Shown: piece after piece, positions 36,261-47,079 of the stretch
Position numbering within the stretch: position 1 is the stretch's first letter
How the letters are laid out: the number at the start of each line of letters is the position of its first letter
Source: Bostrychus sinensis
Lineage: Eukaryota; Chordata; Actinopteri; Gobiiformes; Eleotridae
Assembly: GCA_020698575.1 (NCBI GenBank)
Contig: CM036257.1
Span: 22,025,520 to 22,089,519 of the forward strand
DNA: 64,000 bases
Direction of reading: 5' to 3'
The notes under the pieces: generated by a model
Told to the model about the DNA's origin: nothing
Seen by the model: the letters and a program-made list of their open reading frames with translations, nothing else
Databases searched by the model: none
Translations under genes and position numbers: made by a program

Positions 36261-38203
36261 TAAAGGATATTCAAAACACAGCCACATACAGCTATCACAC
36301 ATGAAAAAAAGTTGATTCAAATAAAAGTGCATCGGAGCTCACTGCTGCTCTTTTATACGAAATCTGTACATTACCAAAGATTGGTCTACCTCAGAGAAGT
36401 GTGCGTCTATAATGAAGTAAGTTAAAGTAATCAAAGTTAGCTTTTTGTGCCAAGTTTGTTAGCATACATATTGAGATTTTAAGCTATTATGTGCTATCCT
36501 CCCCATTCATTGTGCCTGTATTAAGCTAATGTACGTTCATATGAAAATGTGTACGTCTAACCTGTGCTAGTATGCTCTCTTGTTTGTGTAATGAGTCCAG
36601 TTGTTGAGTGAACACACATAGCCTGATGATGTATATTGACAGGTCTTTATTAGTTTGTAGAAATTAGTATTGTGGTACTCAGTTGTACTTATTATTTCCC
36701 CTGTCTGTGTTACTGGACCACACACCAAATTATCCACATACAACCTTGGCCACACCAATTGTTGTTTGAAGTCCATTACCTGCTTTATTATCATCTGTAA
36801 TTGAAGTGGTATAATACAAACAGCAAGTGAAGCCTCTCTCTGTGTTATTTACTCCGGCCGGTGGGAGCAACTCATAATAAATCAAATACACCTCATGCTT
36901 GTACATCCTGGCCTCGAAGTACTATTCTGGCCGACACTCCAGGATACAGGTTAGATCAAGCACAAGGTTATTACACAATAGGGCAAAAGCAATAAACACA
37001 TTGCACAGTTAATGAAACACAAAATCAACATACAACTTACTATGACACAAATAACACTCACGCTGTTGTCTTTACCACCACATTGTCAGATAAACCAGCA
37101 CCTGTACTTACGTGAAAAGAATGTGACAAAAAACGACTACAATGAGCTTGCTACAACTCAGTACTGTATGTGCAATCTGTCCTGTTCAGAGATTGAATTG
37201 TCCTGTTTTTCACTGACTTAGCATTTGCCAGGTTTTTCTCTCAGTGCATTGCCAACTAAGCAGCCAGTCCCAGACCGTCCCAGGACTCACATGAGTGGCC
37301 ATCAGAGAGAGAGAGTAACAACATCAGAGTAACATCTACTTGATAACCTTTTGTTGTAGGCCATTGAAGACACAAACTTTGGGGAAGTTATATAAAAAGT
37401 AATTTTGTAGTAAAGACAATATTGGCTTGTCAGACCAGAGTTTGTGCCATAGCTCTGCCAAATGGGACTGATGTTGATATTTTCAATACTTTACTGATCT
37501 AGCTGATGCACAATTTGTCACTCCAAATGAAGTTGTAGGCTGGCATTAAAATATTTTATTAGTTATAGTGGTAGCTTTGGGAATGAAGCTACTACCATCT
37601 AAAAAACATACACAACAGACATTTTAATTTTAGCAAGAATTAAAACAAAATGTCTGATAATCAAATACCATTTGAACAGAAAATGTTAAATGACAACAAA
37701 AATTAGGCTTAATGAAAGCCATAGACAACTAACACTACAAGGAATAACATTTGAGAGTTTATTTTTACCAGACCCACAGCGTGCAACTTAAGGATATTGT
37801 GGTTTAAGTTGCACATAGCCTCTTATGACACTTTCAAAAAGGGACTGTGCTAAACGATGATGTTAACAGTGTTGTAATGTCTATGATGTCAACATACATA
37901 CCTCCCATGATTCAGCACGGTTTTACACACTGTTGTGTGTTTGCACATTTACTAAACATTAACATTGTTTTTAGGATATTACTATGGCAACCCGAGCCCT
38001 GTGAATCAGTATAAAAGGTTATCCAGGGAATGCCAAGGTTGAGTGGTCACTAGTTCATGTTTAACCAGGAAAAATCACCATGGTAACTGCATAACTCATT
38101 GTACCTAATGAGGCTAAGATTATATCCATATCACAAGCAGATAGTGAGAAAAAGATACAGCACTCTGACAACTGGGTAGAGTTAAAAAAAAAAATATTCT
38201 TAA
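36261..38203. other. Unique sequence, no gene recognised
   Basis: No supported exon or bounded repeat. TATAAAAGG at 38011-38019 has no promoter context. Confidence 0.45.
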
Positions 38204-38690
38204 AAGGTCTGATATTATTTTTTTCTGGCTTTTAAAAATAGTCTTGGACACCTTTGAATTAGTATTTCACATTTTAGAACTTAAAATGTCCCCTTTGGGG
38301 AGTTGTTACTTTCAATTTTCAGAGGACGCTTGGATTAGGTGTCTGTCGGCCCCTGCTGACAGAGGTCAAGAATGAACAGAGCATAAAATGGCTATTTAGC
38401 ACGGCTATTAGCAACACAGCAGCAACAGATAAATAAATGAGCTGTCTACTTCGTATTGATGGCAATTTAAACGCTGAAATTGTAAGAATGAGTGTTTGTG
38501 ATGATGTATGAGCTTTAGAAAAACACAGGAGAACTTCCTAGTTTCACGTGTTTACGTAGAGCTGCGAGACTGAATGATTCCAGATCGTTAGAGCGCTCAG
38601 AAAACAGGATTACTCAGACAAGCGAAAATTAAACAAAATACTATTCCAGGTGTGGTTTTGCAGTTAAAACTACATAATAACATAGTTAAA
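38204..38690 (-). mobile_element. MITE family A copy, near full length
   Basis: Minus-strand match to the 12518 copy through GGACACCTTTGAATTAGTAT (plus-strand reading), GCCCCTGCTGACAG, CATTTATTTATC and AACTTCCTAGTTTCACGTG. Diverged at the core. Confidence 0.75.
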
Positions 38691-41159
38691 AACTCAACTG
38701 AGTGCAGACTGAGTGACCAAAGCCATCACTCCTGCCACAAAGCTCTTATATATCCCTAATAATCTAAATTTATTACTTTACTGACTCCCTGGAGTTTATA
38801 TTTGGTCTTAACTCTCGTCTATGAAGATTACTATAATTTGTTATTATGTTACATTAGTTACTTTACTAACAAGCTAATAAACAAACCAACAACCAACCTA
38901 ACCACCTAACATTTGTTAATCTCCTGCTCATAACTCAATACCGGCTTAGCAAGCAATTTTAACACAATGTACCACACACTTCCAGTCAGCAACCCTGAGC
39001 TAACAGCTGGCAGTGAGTGACCCAGACAACCACAAGAGGCTGTTTCTTCTCACTTAAGAGCCTTCACAATTTCAACCAAGGAGGAGATATGTGATCTCGG
39101 TCAATAAATACAGTCTTCTTGCCACTGTAAACATATAGACTGGTGTGTGTATTTATTTTCTGTATCAGATTATAATTTAAACAGCAGGTCCTTATGAGGC
39201 AATTGTCTTTCGGTCACAGTTTGTTAGCCACTGAGTTGCACTCATGGCTTCCTTATTACTGGCTCACTGGTGTTTATGGTTATAATTTATTTGAACCGCA
39301 GCCCACACACTTCCTGTCGAGCTTTCAATCTGTACTTGTTGCATAAGCTATTGGTTTGAATTGGTGCAAATCACTGGTGACTATGTCAATATAGCAGTTC
39401 AAAACATGCAATTAACAGACATTTCTGATTTCTGGCTATTAAGTGCCATCCTTTTTGTGAAATGCCTCAAAATTTGACCACCAAACCCACAACTGTCAGA
39501 GCAATTTGATAAAAGGCTTTCAACCTCTGTTTTTTTCTGCCTCTGTCAAACCAGACTGAATAAACTAATCCGTGGTTTGTTCAACTTGCTTCCTAGGACA
39601 ACTCAGGACCGAAAGATTTAAAAGCCTTTTAACAGATGTGGTTTCATCCCATTCTCCTGTTTTATCTGTGTGAAGAACTCAGCTGAAATAAACACTTTGA
39701 TAATCTGCTATATCCATAACCTTGACATTTCTTTCTATCTCTTCTCCCTTCCTTCTGTCCTCCTCCCTTGAATTCAAAGCACCATGGATAACAGCACATG
39801 TGCACTACCACCTACACACTCACATTTCAATAGCCTGGCTTAATATTATAAAATGCGACACAGCTCCCCCCCAGATGCTTAGCCTTGGCATTCAAAGGCA
39901 GAGTACCAATGGTGCCATAACACGTTTGACTACACATATTTGGGGGGGAAGGGGGGCTTTTACTGACGCCACAGCCAAAATAAATAGATACAAATGCAAC
40001 GTTGGTAGAAATTGGTCTGCAGCAGTGTTCCCCTCCAAATCGGTCACTGAATATCCCCTTGAAGGTTCACTTAAGCTTGTCAAAAGGAGGAAACTGCGTC
40101 TATAAGTGCAGCCTCCTGGGGGGGGTTACAGCAAGCGTGCCTTAGGACAGGCTCTACAGGTGGAGATAGGAGTAACAACAGATTGTAGTGCAGTCACAGA
40201 GGGGGGTCCGAGCCAAATCCCATTCAAGCAGTCATCACAAGTGAACTCACCCAGTCATATGCAGATAGGCAGACTTAAGAAAGTGTGGGAGAAATTGTGT
40301 GTGTGCCACTGTGGCTTGCTGGTGCCATTAAGCCCTTTGGCACTCCATCATTTAAGTGTAGCAGTGTTACATCACATATTAAGGCACCATAGACGGCCAT
40401 TTTGATTAATGAAAGTGATTTTGACTGCTCTGAATTAAATAGTACTCTAGTGTAGTGAGTGATTAGCAAATTAGTTTTAATTAACTATTGTTGCAACAGG
40501 AGATGCAACAATATTTTTTCTACCAACAACACAAGAATATATCCTTCACACACCTTGCAAAGGGCAGGAAAAGTTAACAAAATCACAAAATAGCTATGCA
40601 GAAGATGATAAATAAAGAAGCATGCACTAACATTTGCAGCAATAGTAATTCTCTGACAATACTTAAAGTAATTTTTGCAGTTAAAATCAGTCTAGCACAT
40701 AGGAGCAGACAGGAAACCACAAGAGCAGCAGCAGCCAGCCATCCCAATTACACAGCCGTCGCGCAGGGACTAAAGCAAACAACCATTACCTTTATCTGAT
40801 GGGCTTTTTGGAATATTTCCTGTCTCTTTATGCGCAACAGAGAGTAGCTGCACACATGTTAGTTGTACCTAGTCCAAAATAAACGCTGATATCACGCTGT
40901 TTATTTAATTGCAGCTTGAATAGAGTGCGATAAACATGCAAGAAGCAGAGGTTGCTAGGATTCAGCGATATTTGCGTAAATGGTGCAATGAATTAGCCGT
41001 GGCACACATAATGCGTTATTGTTACCTGGCGCCAAAGCAAGCGAAACTTTTTTTGCGTGGTTATTGCTGAGAAATGCTTGAAATGTTCAATACTGACGCT
41101 GAGCAGCCCACATACAAACTACAGCGGTCCACCCGTGGCTGTGTGACTATATCCCGTGT
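38691..41159. other. Unique sequence upstream of the CpG block
   Basis: Would be intron 1 of the minus-strand gene. No exon or bounded repeat seen. Poly-G/C runs lie at 39866-39872, 39942-39958 and 40119-40126. The 40800-41050 part is repeat-free, with motifs such as GCGATATTTGCGTAAATGG. Confidence 0.4.
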
Positions 41160-41177
41160 GTCAGTGCAAGGACTCAC

Positions 41178-41490
41178 CTTTTTTTAAATTCCCACCTTAG
41201 CTCCGTTTTCCACGTATAAAAATGTCGCTCTCTCCGCTCGGTCACAGCTAGCGTAACACAAGCCGTCACAAAACCGGGGAGAAGAAAGGGAAAAAATAAT
41301 GTTATCAGAAGTTAAAGCAGCGTTAAACCCACGAGATGTTCGCCGTAGTCTGTGATTTTGTCCGCACACTTTGCCGACCGCCTCTCGGTTTGTTCAAATC
41401 AGAAGTTCAGCCAAAGTTGCAGCGATTCGCTCCGCCTCGAAAAATGACGATGAGCTCACCGCCTCTTTCAACGCCGCTGCGCTCAACTCT
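41178..41490 (-). other. Candidate noncoding first exon (5' UTR) of an unidentified minus-strand gene
   Basis: On the minus strand the CpG-rich block runs into a consensus donor, AAG|GTGAGT, with the GTGAGT at 41172-41177. I found no ATG on the minus strand between the promoter palindrome and this donor, so the exon would be wholly 5' untranslated. The start is placed only roughly, just below the TCTCGCGAGA site. Base use (many CpG, TCTCGC, GCGGTCGG) contrasts sharply with the AT-rich surroundings, as expected of a housekeeping-type vertebrate promoter exon. The downstream gene is not identified. Candidate downstream exons on the same strand are at 28515-28663, 22533-22590 and 2328-2387. Confidence 0.55.
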
Positions 41491-41497
41491 CGCGAGA
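41488..41497. promoter_or_regulatory. TCTCGCGAGA promoter palindrome
   Basis: Perfect 10-bp TCTCGCGAGA in a CpG-rich block. A second imperfect site, TCTCGCGATA, lies at 41531-41540. TCTCGCGAGA is a known core element of TATA-less vertebrate CpG-island promoters, reported to be bound by BANP. With the donor at 41178 it supports a promoter firing on the minus strand. Divergent transcription to the right is also possible. Confidence 0.7.
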
Positions 41498-41856
41498 TCA
41501 CACTGAGCATAGATAATGGGGAGATGTAAATCTCGCGATAACTGGGAGTAGTTGTAAACGGATGGAAGGGAGAAAGCCCGTTGCTCTGGTAACAGAATTT
41601 GACAGGATTTTTAGCGGTTGTTCTGTTCGTCCTTCAGAGCAACTGGTGTCTGGGAGGCAGCACATAAAAAACACACAGCGTTAATTAAAACAATGTGAGC
41701 TGGTGTGTAGCAGAAATGTGGTTTCAACACGTGTTAATTAGTCTACAACGTCTTTTGTGCAGGCTTTTTGCATGCAGCACTGAAATGGTCTGTGTCTCTA
41801 GTGTTTTGTTTTACAGTGTCTTGCCTCAATCAGTGTCTCTTATAATTAATTTACTT

Positions 41857-42080
41857 TAAAGTTCACATATTATGTTTTCTTAAGGCTTTCTGAAATAGTT
41901 TTGGACACCTTTGCATTAGTATTTCACGCTTTTATAACTTAAAATTAAAATATGTATATTTGGGTAGCTCTTACTTTGACTTTGCAGTGAAGCTTGGATT
42001 AGGTGTCTGACGCCCCCTGGTGGCAACGGTGGGGAATGAACAGAGCATAACATGCTATTTACCACATATTAGCAACATGA
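41857..42080 (-). mobile_element. MITE family A, truncated copy
   Basis: The plus-strand reading contains TTTTGGACACCTTTGCATTAG, GGATTAGGTGTCTGACGCCC and CCTGGTGGCAACGGTGGGGA, matching the 3' half of the family. Confidence 0.8.
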
Positions 42081-42331
42081 CATACCGATATATAAGCTTA
42101 AGCCTAGTGGAAAAAGTGTGCAAGCAAAAAGTGTGCGATGGAAAATATTTTACAAGTGAATGTTATGGTGGTGATACATCTACAATTCTGTGGAGGTAAA
42201 TGTTTCACATTTCTTAGAATTTTTCCCAAAGCAAATTCCTAGTAATATGAAACTTTTTCACTTACAATAGCAATAAACATTATTGTCAGTATATAGCTTA
42301 TTTCTTGGTTATCATTCAAACTTTGCATGTA

Positions 42332-42840
42332 CACCGATCAGCCTAAACATTATGACTACCACTATGTGTTATGACCACCTGCCTAATATACAGCCCCATG
42401 TGCTACAAAATGTCATGCACTGTGTATTCTTTCTATCAGAACTTCAGCAGTTTGAGCTCCCTTAGCTGATCTGATGGATTGGACCCCACAGGCCTTCGCT
42501 CCCAACGTACATCACCTGTCATGGGTTCACTTCCTTGCACCAGTTTTGATAGATACTCCCCCTGCAGACTGGGAACACTTCACAAGCTGCAGTTTTATAG
42601 ATTCTCTGCCCCAGTTGTCTTTGTTTAGCCACCACAATTTGGCCCTAGTCAAACTCGCTCAAATCCTTACGTGTGCCCTTTTTTCCTGCTTCTAACACAT
42701 CAACTTTGAGGAGAAAACTTACTGCCTTATTTATCAGGTGCCATGAGGAAGAGACAATTAGTGTTAGTGTAATTGGTGTTATCAAATCAAATAGCCTAAA
42801 AATAACAGTAATATGCTTATAAGTTACTGTGGTCACATAA
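42332..42840 (-). pseudogene. Tc1-like relic, family 1, minus strand
   Basis: The right terminus is well kept: TA then CACCGATCAGCCTAAACATT, followed by ATGACTACC. The other end holds the 5' region (on minus, GTTGATGTGTTAGAAGCAGG, GTAAGGATTTGAGCGAG, GGGCCAAATTGTG). The transposase centre is mostly deleted. No intact frame. Confidence 0.8.
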
Positions 42841-43532
42841 GAGCAACATCAGGACCCTATTATAGCCATAAGTGTGGGTTTACATATTCAACCTTGCTTT
42901 CTTGCATACATAAGTTATTCGCGCATACAATTTTAATTAGGTAAGTTATGCGGATCTAATTAAACCCACACTGCAGGTACCATCATTAGGAGTAGGAGGG
43001 AGAGGATTCATATGTTTCTCCCACACAGTTGTCTTTGCATAGTCACTCAACTCTTTGTCCTCCCAACTTTATCTGTCTTTTTTTGCAATTTACTTCAATT
43101 TCCAGCACTTCTTGTCCCCATTTACTCATCACATACATCTTCAACGTGCACTCAACATCTATTATTTTAAATGTCAGTGGAATTGCATAACGCTCAAATA
43201 GAGATAAAGAGAGAAAACCAGTGATTGTCATAGGGACCACTCCATCTCCATTCCTGTACGCATCTGTGGGTCTTAACAGCACCCACCCCATTCTGTCACA
43301 GGGTGGAAATTTGTGTGGGAGGGTTTGTATTGTTAGTCGGTGCAAAAGTGCTCCCCCGAGATTGGATCAAGTGGTGTAATTGGGTTAGACACAGGATGGA
43401 TTATTAAAGCCTTTGAAAAAGATTCAGCAATATACATTAATAATGGGATTGTCTTATTTGATGTGGAAATAAAACAAACATTACTGATAACTTTACTTGC
43501 ACTAGAGGCAAAGTAGGCAACTGCATAGGGCC
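42841..43532. other. Unique sequence and start of a pre-LTR repeat
   Basis: No gene. From about 43495 it belongs to an older repeat that continues on the other side of the solo LTR (GCATAGGGCC | GGCCCCACAGG) to about 44818. Confidence 0.45.
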
Positions 43533-44487
43533 TGTAAGGATTTATTCATTTTGGGTGAAAGCATCAAAGAGGACGATGATTCAGAAGTGTAATCAAGTCA
43601 GAAGGTTTATTCAGTAAAAATACAGGTAAGGTTACAGTCAGCAGAATGAGCGCGCTCCTAGAGAGAGGAGTGTCCTAAGTTTTTATACTATGTATGACGA
43701 TGTATGACGCCCACTCACCTGTCTGAATGAGGCCACCTGCTGCATCCTATGGACTTCCTCAACCTATCCCACCCACTCTCGTCTGGATGAATCCTTACAG
43801 AGCTGATCTATGATCCTATAGATGAACTAAGAGACTAGCAGTCCTAGATGCATTGCCTGTCCGTCCTGGGAGAGGATCTCTCCTTCAATATGGGCTCCAT
43901 AAGGTTTCTTCTTTTTTCCCGTAGCTGGGTTTTTTAGCAGTTTTTCCTTACCGAGAAGGAGGGTCTAAGGACAGGAGTGTCCTGGGTCTGTTTAGTTTAG
44001 TGTAGTTATTGTTTGTGCTGATTGTGTGTTAAGTCTGATTGTGTGTTTATGTTTGATCAACTGTTTGTGAAGCCCTTTGAGGCGACTTTTGTTGTGATAT
44101 TGGGCTATACAAATAAATCTGAATTGAATTGAAATCTGAATTGACAATTTCTGCATAGCATTATCTTCTTGGCTTCGAGTAACTTTTTTGTGCATAGGGC
44201 AGGGCCACAAAACGTTCTCAGTTTCTGCAGAGGCTTCCCACGCATCGACAGGCCGTAGGAGCCCCCCCTGCAACCTTGGGTCTGATAACTTTGTAGCAAG
44301 CTCATTATTTGTGCCATATTTGGAATGCACTTAAGAGTAGAGTGACCTTAGAGTGAAAGAAGAAAAACATCACATAAACTCAAAGTATTATTATTACTAA
44401 TGTTGAAGCGTTATTAACCTTAGCAGTAGTACATCAAAATATAAGTTTAATGGTAATACGCAAAGCTATATGTAGAAATATTCAATA
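43533..44487 (-). mobile_element. Solo LTR, copy 1, split by an L2 3' end
   Basis: Flanked by the 4-bp duplication GGCC (43529-43532 and 44488-44491). Same sequence as 51500-52017 apart from a roughly 430-bp insertion. On the minus strand it shows U3-like sequence, a TATA box (GTATAAAAA), a downstream AATAAA and a CA end, the layout of a retroelement LTR. No internal gag/pol is present. Confidence 0.85.
43709..44140 (+). mobile_element. L2-type LINE 3' end inserted in solo LTR copy 1
   Basis: Absent from the sister LTR. It contains TCCTGGGAGAGGATCTCTCC, AGGTTTCTTC, GTTTTTCCTTACCGAGAAGG, GGGTCTAAGGACAGGA and GATATTGGGCTATACAAATA, then GAATTGAATTGAAAT repeats. This is the typical 3' UTR and tail of a fish L2-like LINE. 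5'-truncated, noncoding. Confidence 0.85.
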
Positions 44488-44934
44488 GGCCCCACAGGCA
44501 TTAGAGGGCCCCCATACCTTAGCATTGTCTAAATGTTTGACTGATTCTGCAACTATGTTTGATTTTATTTTATTTTTTTGGTTGCCTAAGTATGTATTTT
44601 TTTAACCTGCTACTTCCTTTAATTTTTGAGAGATTTAATCTGAAACTGGGGACCCATGCCAATTTTATGTATTTTACTGTTTACCTGGGGCCCCCCTTGT
44701 TGAGTTTATATTTACAAATAAATATAAAGCTACACTGGGTTAATCTTTACTTTGTTCAGATCTTTGCCCCTCAAACCTATCTTGCTTAGGGCCCCCAAAT
44801 ATATAGGACCGCCACTGACTGCAATTACGTTTATTATCACTGCAGGATGGTGTGTTTTTGCTGGTGTTGGTTTGTTAGTCTGTTAAAATAAAAGTCTTCT
44901 TCTTTCCTTTTGCTTTTCTAGGAAATAGTCTGCG
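44488..44934. repeat. Right part of the repeat into which LTR copy 1 inserted
   Basis: GGCCCCACAGGCATTAGAGG...GGGGCCCCCCTTGTTGAG...TTAGGGCCCCCAAATATA to about 44818. It continues the phrase broken at 43532. No coding content. Confidence 0.5.
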
Positions 44935-45010
44935 TCCAATTTAAATATTGGTTTGGTTTTAAGCTGGGTGCCCTACCTGATGCAACCCTTTCCATTTATC
45001 TGGGCATGGC
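44935..45010 (+). repeat. Repeat D fragment
   Basis: GGTGCCCTACCTGATGCAAC...TCCATTTATCTGGGC, matching 23215-23260 and the minus-strand copy near 53770. Confidence 0.55.
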
Positions 45011-45514
45011 ACTGGTTCAAGTAGAACACTGGTATTGTTGTCATACTGTGAGTAGCTGGTTATACAATACATCTGTTTTTAGTACGTCTTTTTTTTTTCT
45101 TTTAAAGGTACTGTAAGCAGGATGTGCTCCTACTGGTTTGAAAACAGTACTGCAGTCTAAATCAAAACAGTGGTCTCTTTTCTAAATAGATGATCGGCAA
45201 TGCAGGGTTTTAGAACCAAAACAAAACATGTAAACAAAAACAACTTGGCCATTATATAAAACTTATTTTTTTATTGTTAATAAATCAAGTGTATCGCTGT
45301 TATCAGTAAAACTATTATAATATATTATATAATATATAATACTATTTGATTTAAACATGTTTACCTCATATCTTGGCGCACATGTGGGTAATTTTTATAA
45401 AATATAAAACTATATACTTAAACTCAAATTTGACAAAAAAAAATAGAAATAACAATATAAACTCCTATTATTATTACTTTTACTATATATTTTATGTTTA
45501 GAATAAACTTTAAA

Positions 45515-45518
<4 letters not shown>

Positions 45519-45568
<50 letters not shown>
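45519..45568. repeat. (TA)25 microsatellite
   Basis: Uninterrupted alternating TA of 50 bp, preceded by seven A residues. The 45295-45345 flank is also almost pure A/T. Confidence 0.97.
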
Positions 45569-45571
<3 letters not shown>

Positions 45572-45809
45572 ATTTTGAACACAAACATTTCAATAGTCCA
45601 GTATGAAAAGATCACAAATAATTTCTTGTCATCTTGGAATAAATTATGAAATAAAGTACCCCCTGCATTTTGTGTTTTTAATTGTCTCTATCTTTTTAAT
45701 TGTCTCTATTTTTTCATATTGAATATTCATTTATTTATTCTGTTGTGTGTTTCAACTGTATGTAAAGGCTACACAACTTGAATTTCCCTTTGAGGATGAC
45801 GCTGGCTTA

Positions 45810-45895
45810 TTGGAACTGAGCATTTACCCCTGAACTAGAAGGTGTGTGGTTCGTGCCTTGGTGGAGGTCTGTGGAGTCCTTTTAGTTTGTTATGA
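45810..45895 (+). repeat. SINE-like repeat, copy 3
   Basis: GAGCATTTACCCCTGAACTAGAAGG, GTGGTTCGTGCCTTGG and CCTTTTAGTTTG, as in copy 1 at 5705. Confidence 0.5.
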
Positions 45896-46249
45896 TACTG
45901 CAACAAGGTTTGTGCCATGAGTAAAGTTGCTTGTCATTTTGGGCAATAACTTTTCCATGGCTAAATTTATGCAGTTTATAAAGTTTTACAGTGAAGTGCA
46001 GAGGTAAACACAGCAGCACATCCTCAATGAAGTTGCGGGGTATGCCAAAATCTCTCTCTGTGTGTGTGTGTGCAATGACGCAACAAGCATTTTAGCAGAT
46101 GCTGACATTTCTTGCTGTCACTTTGCATATCCGCTGAGAGTGACTTTGCAAAACTGTGGCAGAAAAGCCCTGAGCCTGCTCCACATTTACTTTGTATTTC
46201 ATAAATCTATTAACGTGGAGTTTTTGACCCTTTTGTGACATTTTTTTTT

Positions 46250-46475
46250 TTGACTCCTGCCTCACAGTAAGAGGACTGTGGGGTCGCCAGTAATCTCTAT
46301 GTGCCGTGTTGTCCTTCTGTTGTTAAGGAATCTGATGTAGGAATGTGAGTGTCTGTCTGTTTTAGCCCTGCTGCTGCTAACAGGCCATTGTCCAGGATGT
46401 ACCCCACCTCAGGCCCATACTTGCTGGGATAGGCTCCAGACACCCACAAAACCTAAGGGGAATAAGCAGAAATAA
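46250..46475 (+). repeat. Repeat D, 5'-damaged copy
   Basis: GACTCCTGCCTCACAGTAAG...TTGTCCAGGATGTACCCCACC...GGGATAGGCTCCAGACACCC...GGGGAATAAGCAGAA. Ends as do other copies of this fish dispersed repeat. Confidence 0.7.
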
Positions 46476-46589
46476 TGAATTTATAATATATTATTGCATA
46501 GTTTGTCCCTTTTATTGATATATTTGATTGATTTTTGATGATTTGATGATTTTTTTTTTTTTTTGTTTAATTGTAACTAATCTAGTGAT

Positions 46590-47079
46590 GCTACATTGTA
46601 AAAAAAAAAAAAGGTGCAAAAACCAAAAACTCAAGGCAACAGGATCCGTTCAGATTTTTGAGTTCTGGAGCCAGCTCACAATCTCAAGTTTTTAACAATG
46701 AATATTTTTTGTTCATTTAATTTCATGTTCATATGTCTAAAAACTTTCAATTTTAAGTTTTACTCTATAATTTTTTAATTCATCTTATAGCCAACTTACT
46801 ATACATTGTTCAGAAAAAGTATTATTATTGATGACAATAAAAACTAAATATATTAAATTTAACAAAAGAATGATACTTTTTCTGAACAATGGATTGTCAG
46901 TTGGCTGTAATATGAGTTAAAAAATAAAGATAGTGAGTAAAACTTAAAATAGAAAATGTTTAGACATGAATGTCAAATTAAGTTAACATTAAATATTTGT
47001 TGTTGAAAACTTGAGATTTTGAGTTGCCTGTTGCCTTGAATTTTTGAGTTTTGGCAGCTTTTTTTTTTTACAGTGTAGC
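46590..47079. mobile_element. Foldback MITE with ~230-bp inverted arms
   Basis: Ends CTACATTGTAAAAA and TTTTTACAGTGTAG. The arms pair along most of their length: ACTCAAGGCAACAGG with CCTGTTGCCTTGAA, and TTGTTCAGAAAAAGTA with TACTTTTTCTGAACAA. A short A/T-rich loop lies near 46822-46870. TA borders fit a TA target. No open frame. Confidence 0.88.

Larger units (their letters stand above)
41160..41700. promoter_or_regulatory. CpG-rich promoter region
   Basis: The densest CpG stretch in the window, with many CG dinucleotides in about 500 bp against a CpG-poor background. It contains the TCTCGCGAGA palindrome, its imperfect partner and the candidate first exon. No TATA box is seen at a useful distance. 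Confidence 0.7.

Noticed and set aside
38011..38019. TATAAAAGG as a promoter
   Set aside because: No downstream exon, initiator or CpG context; expected by chance in AT-rich sequence.
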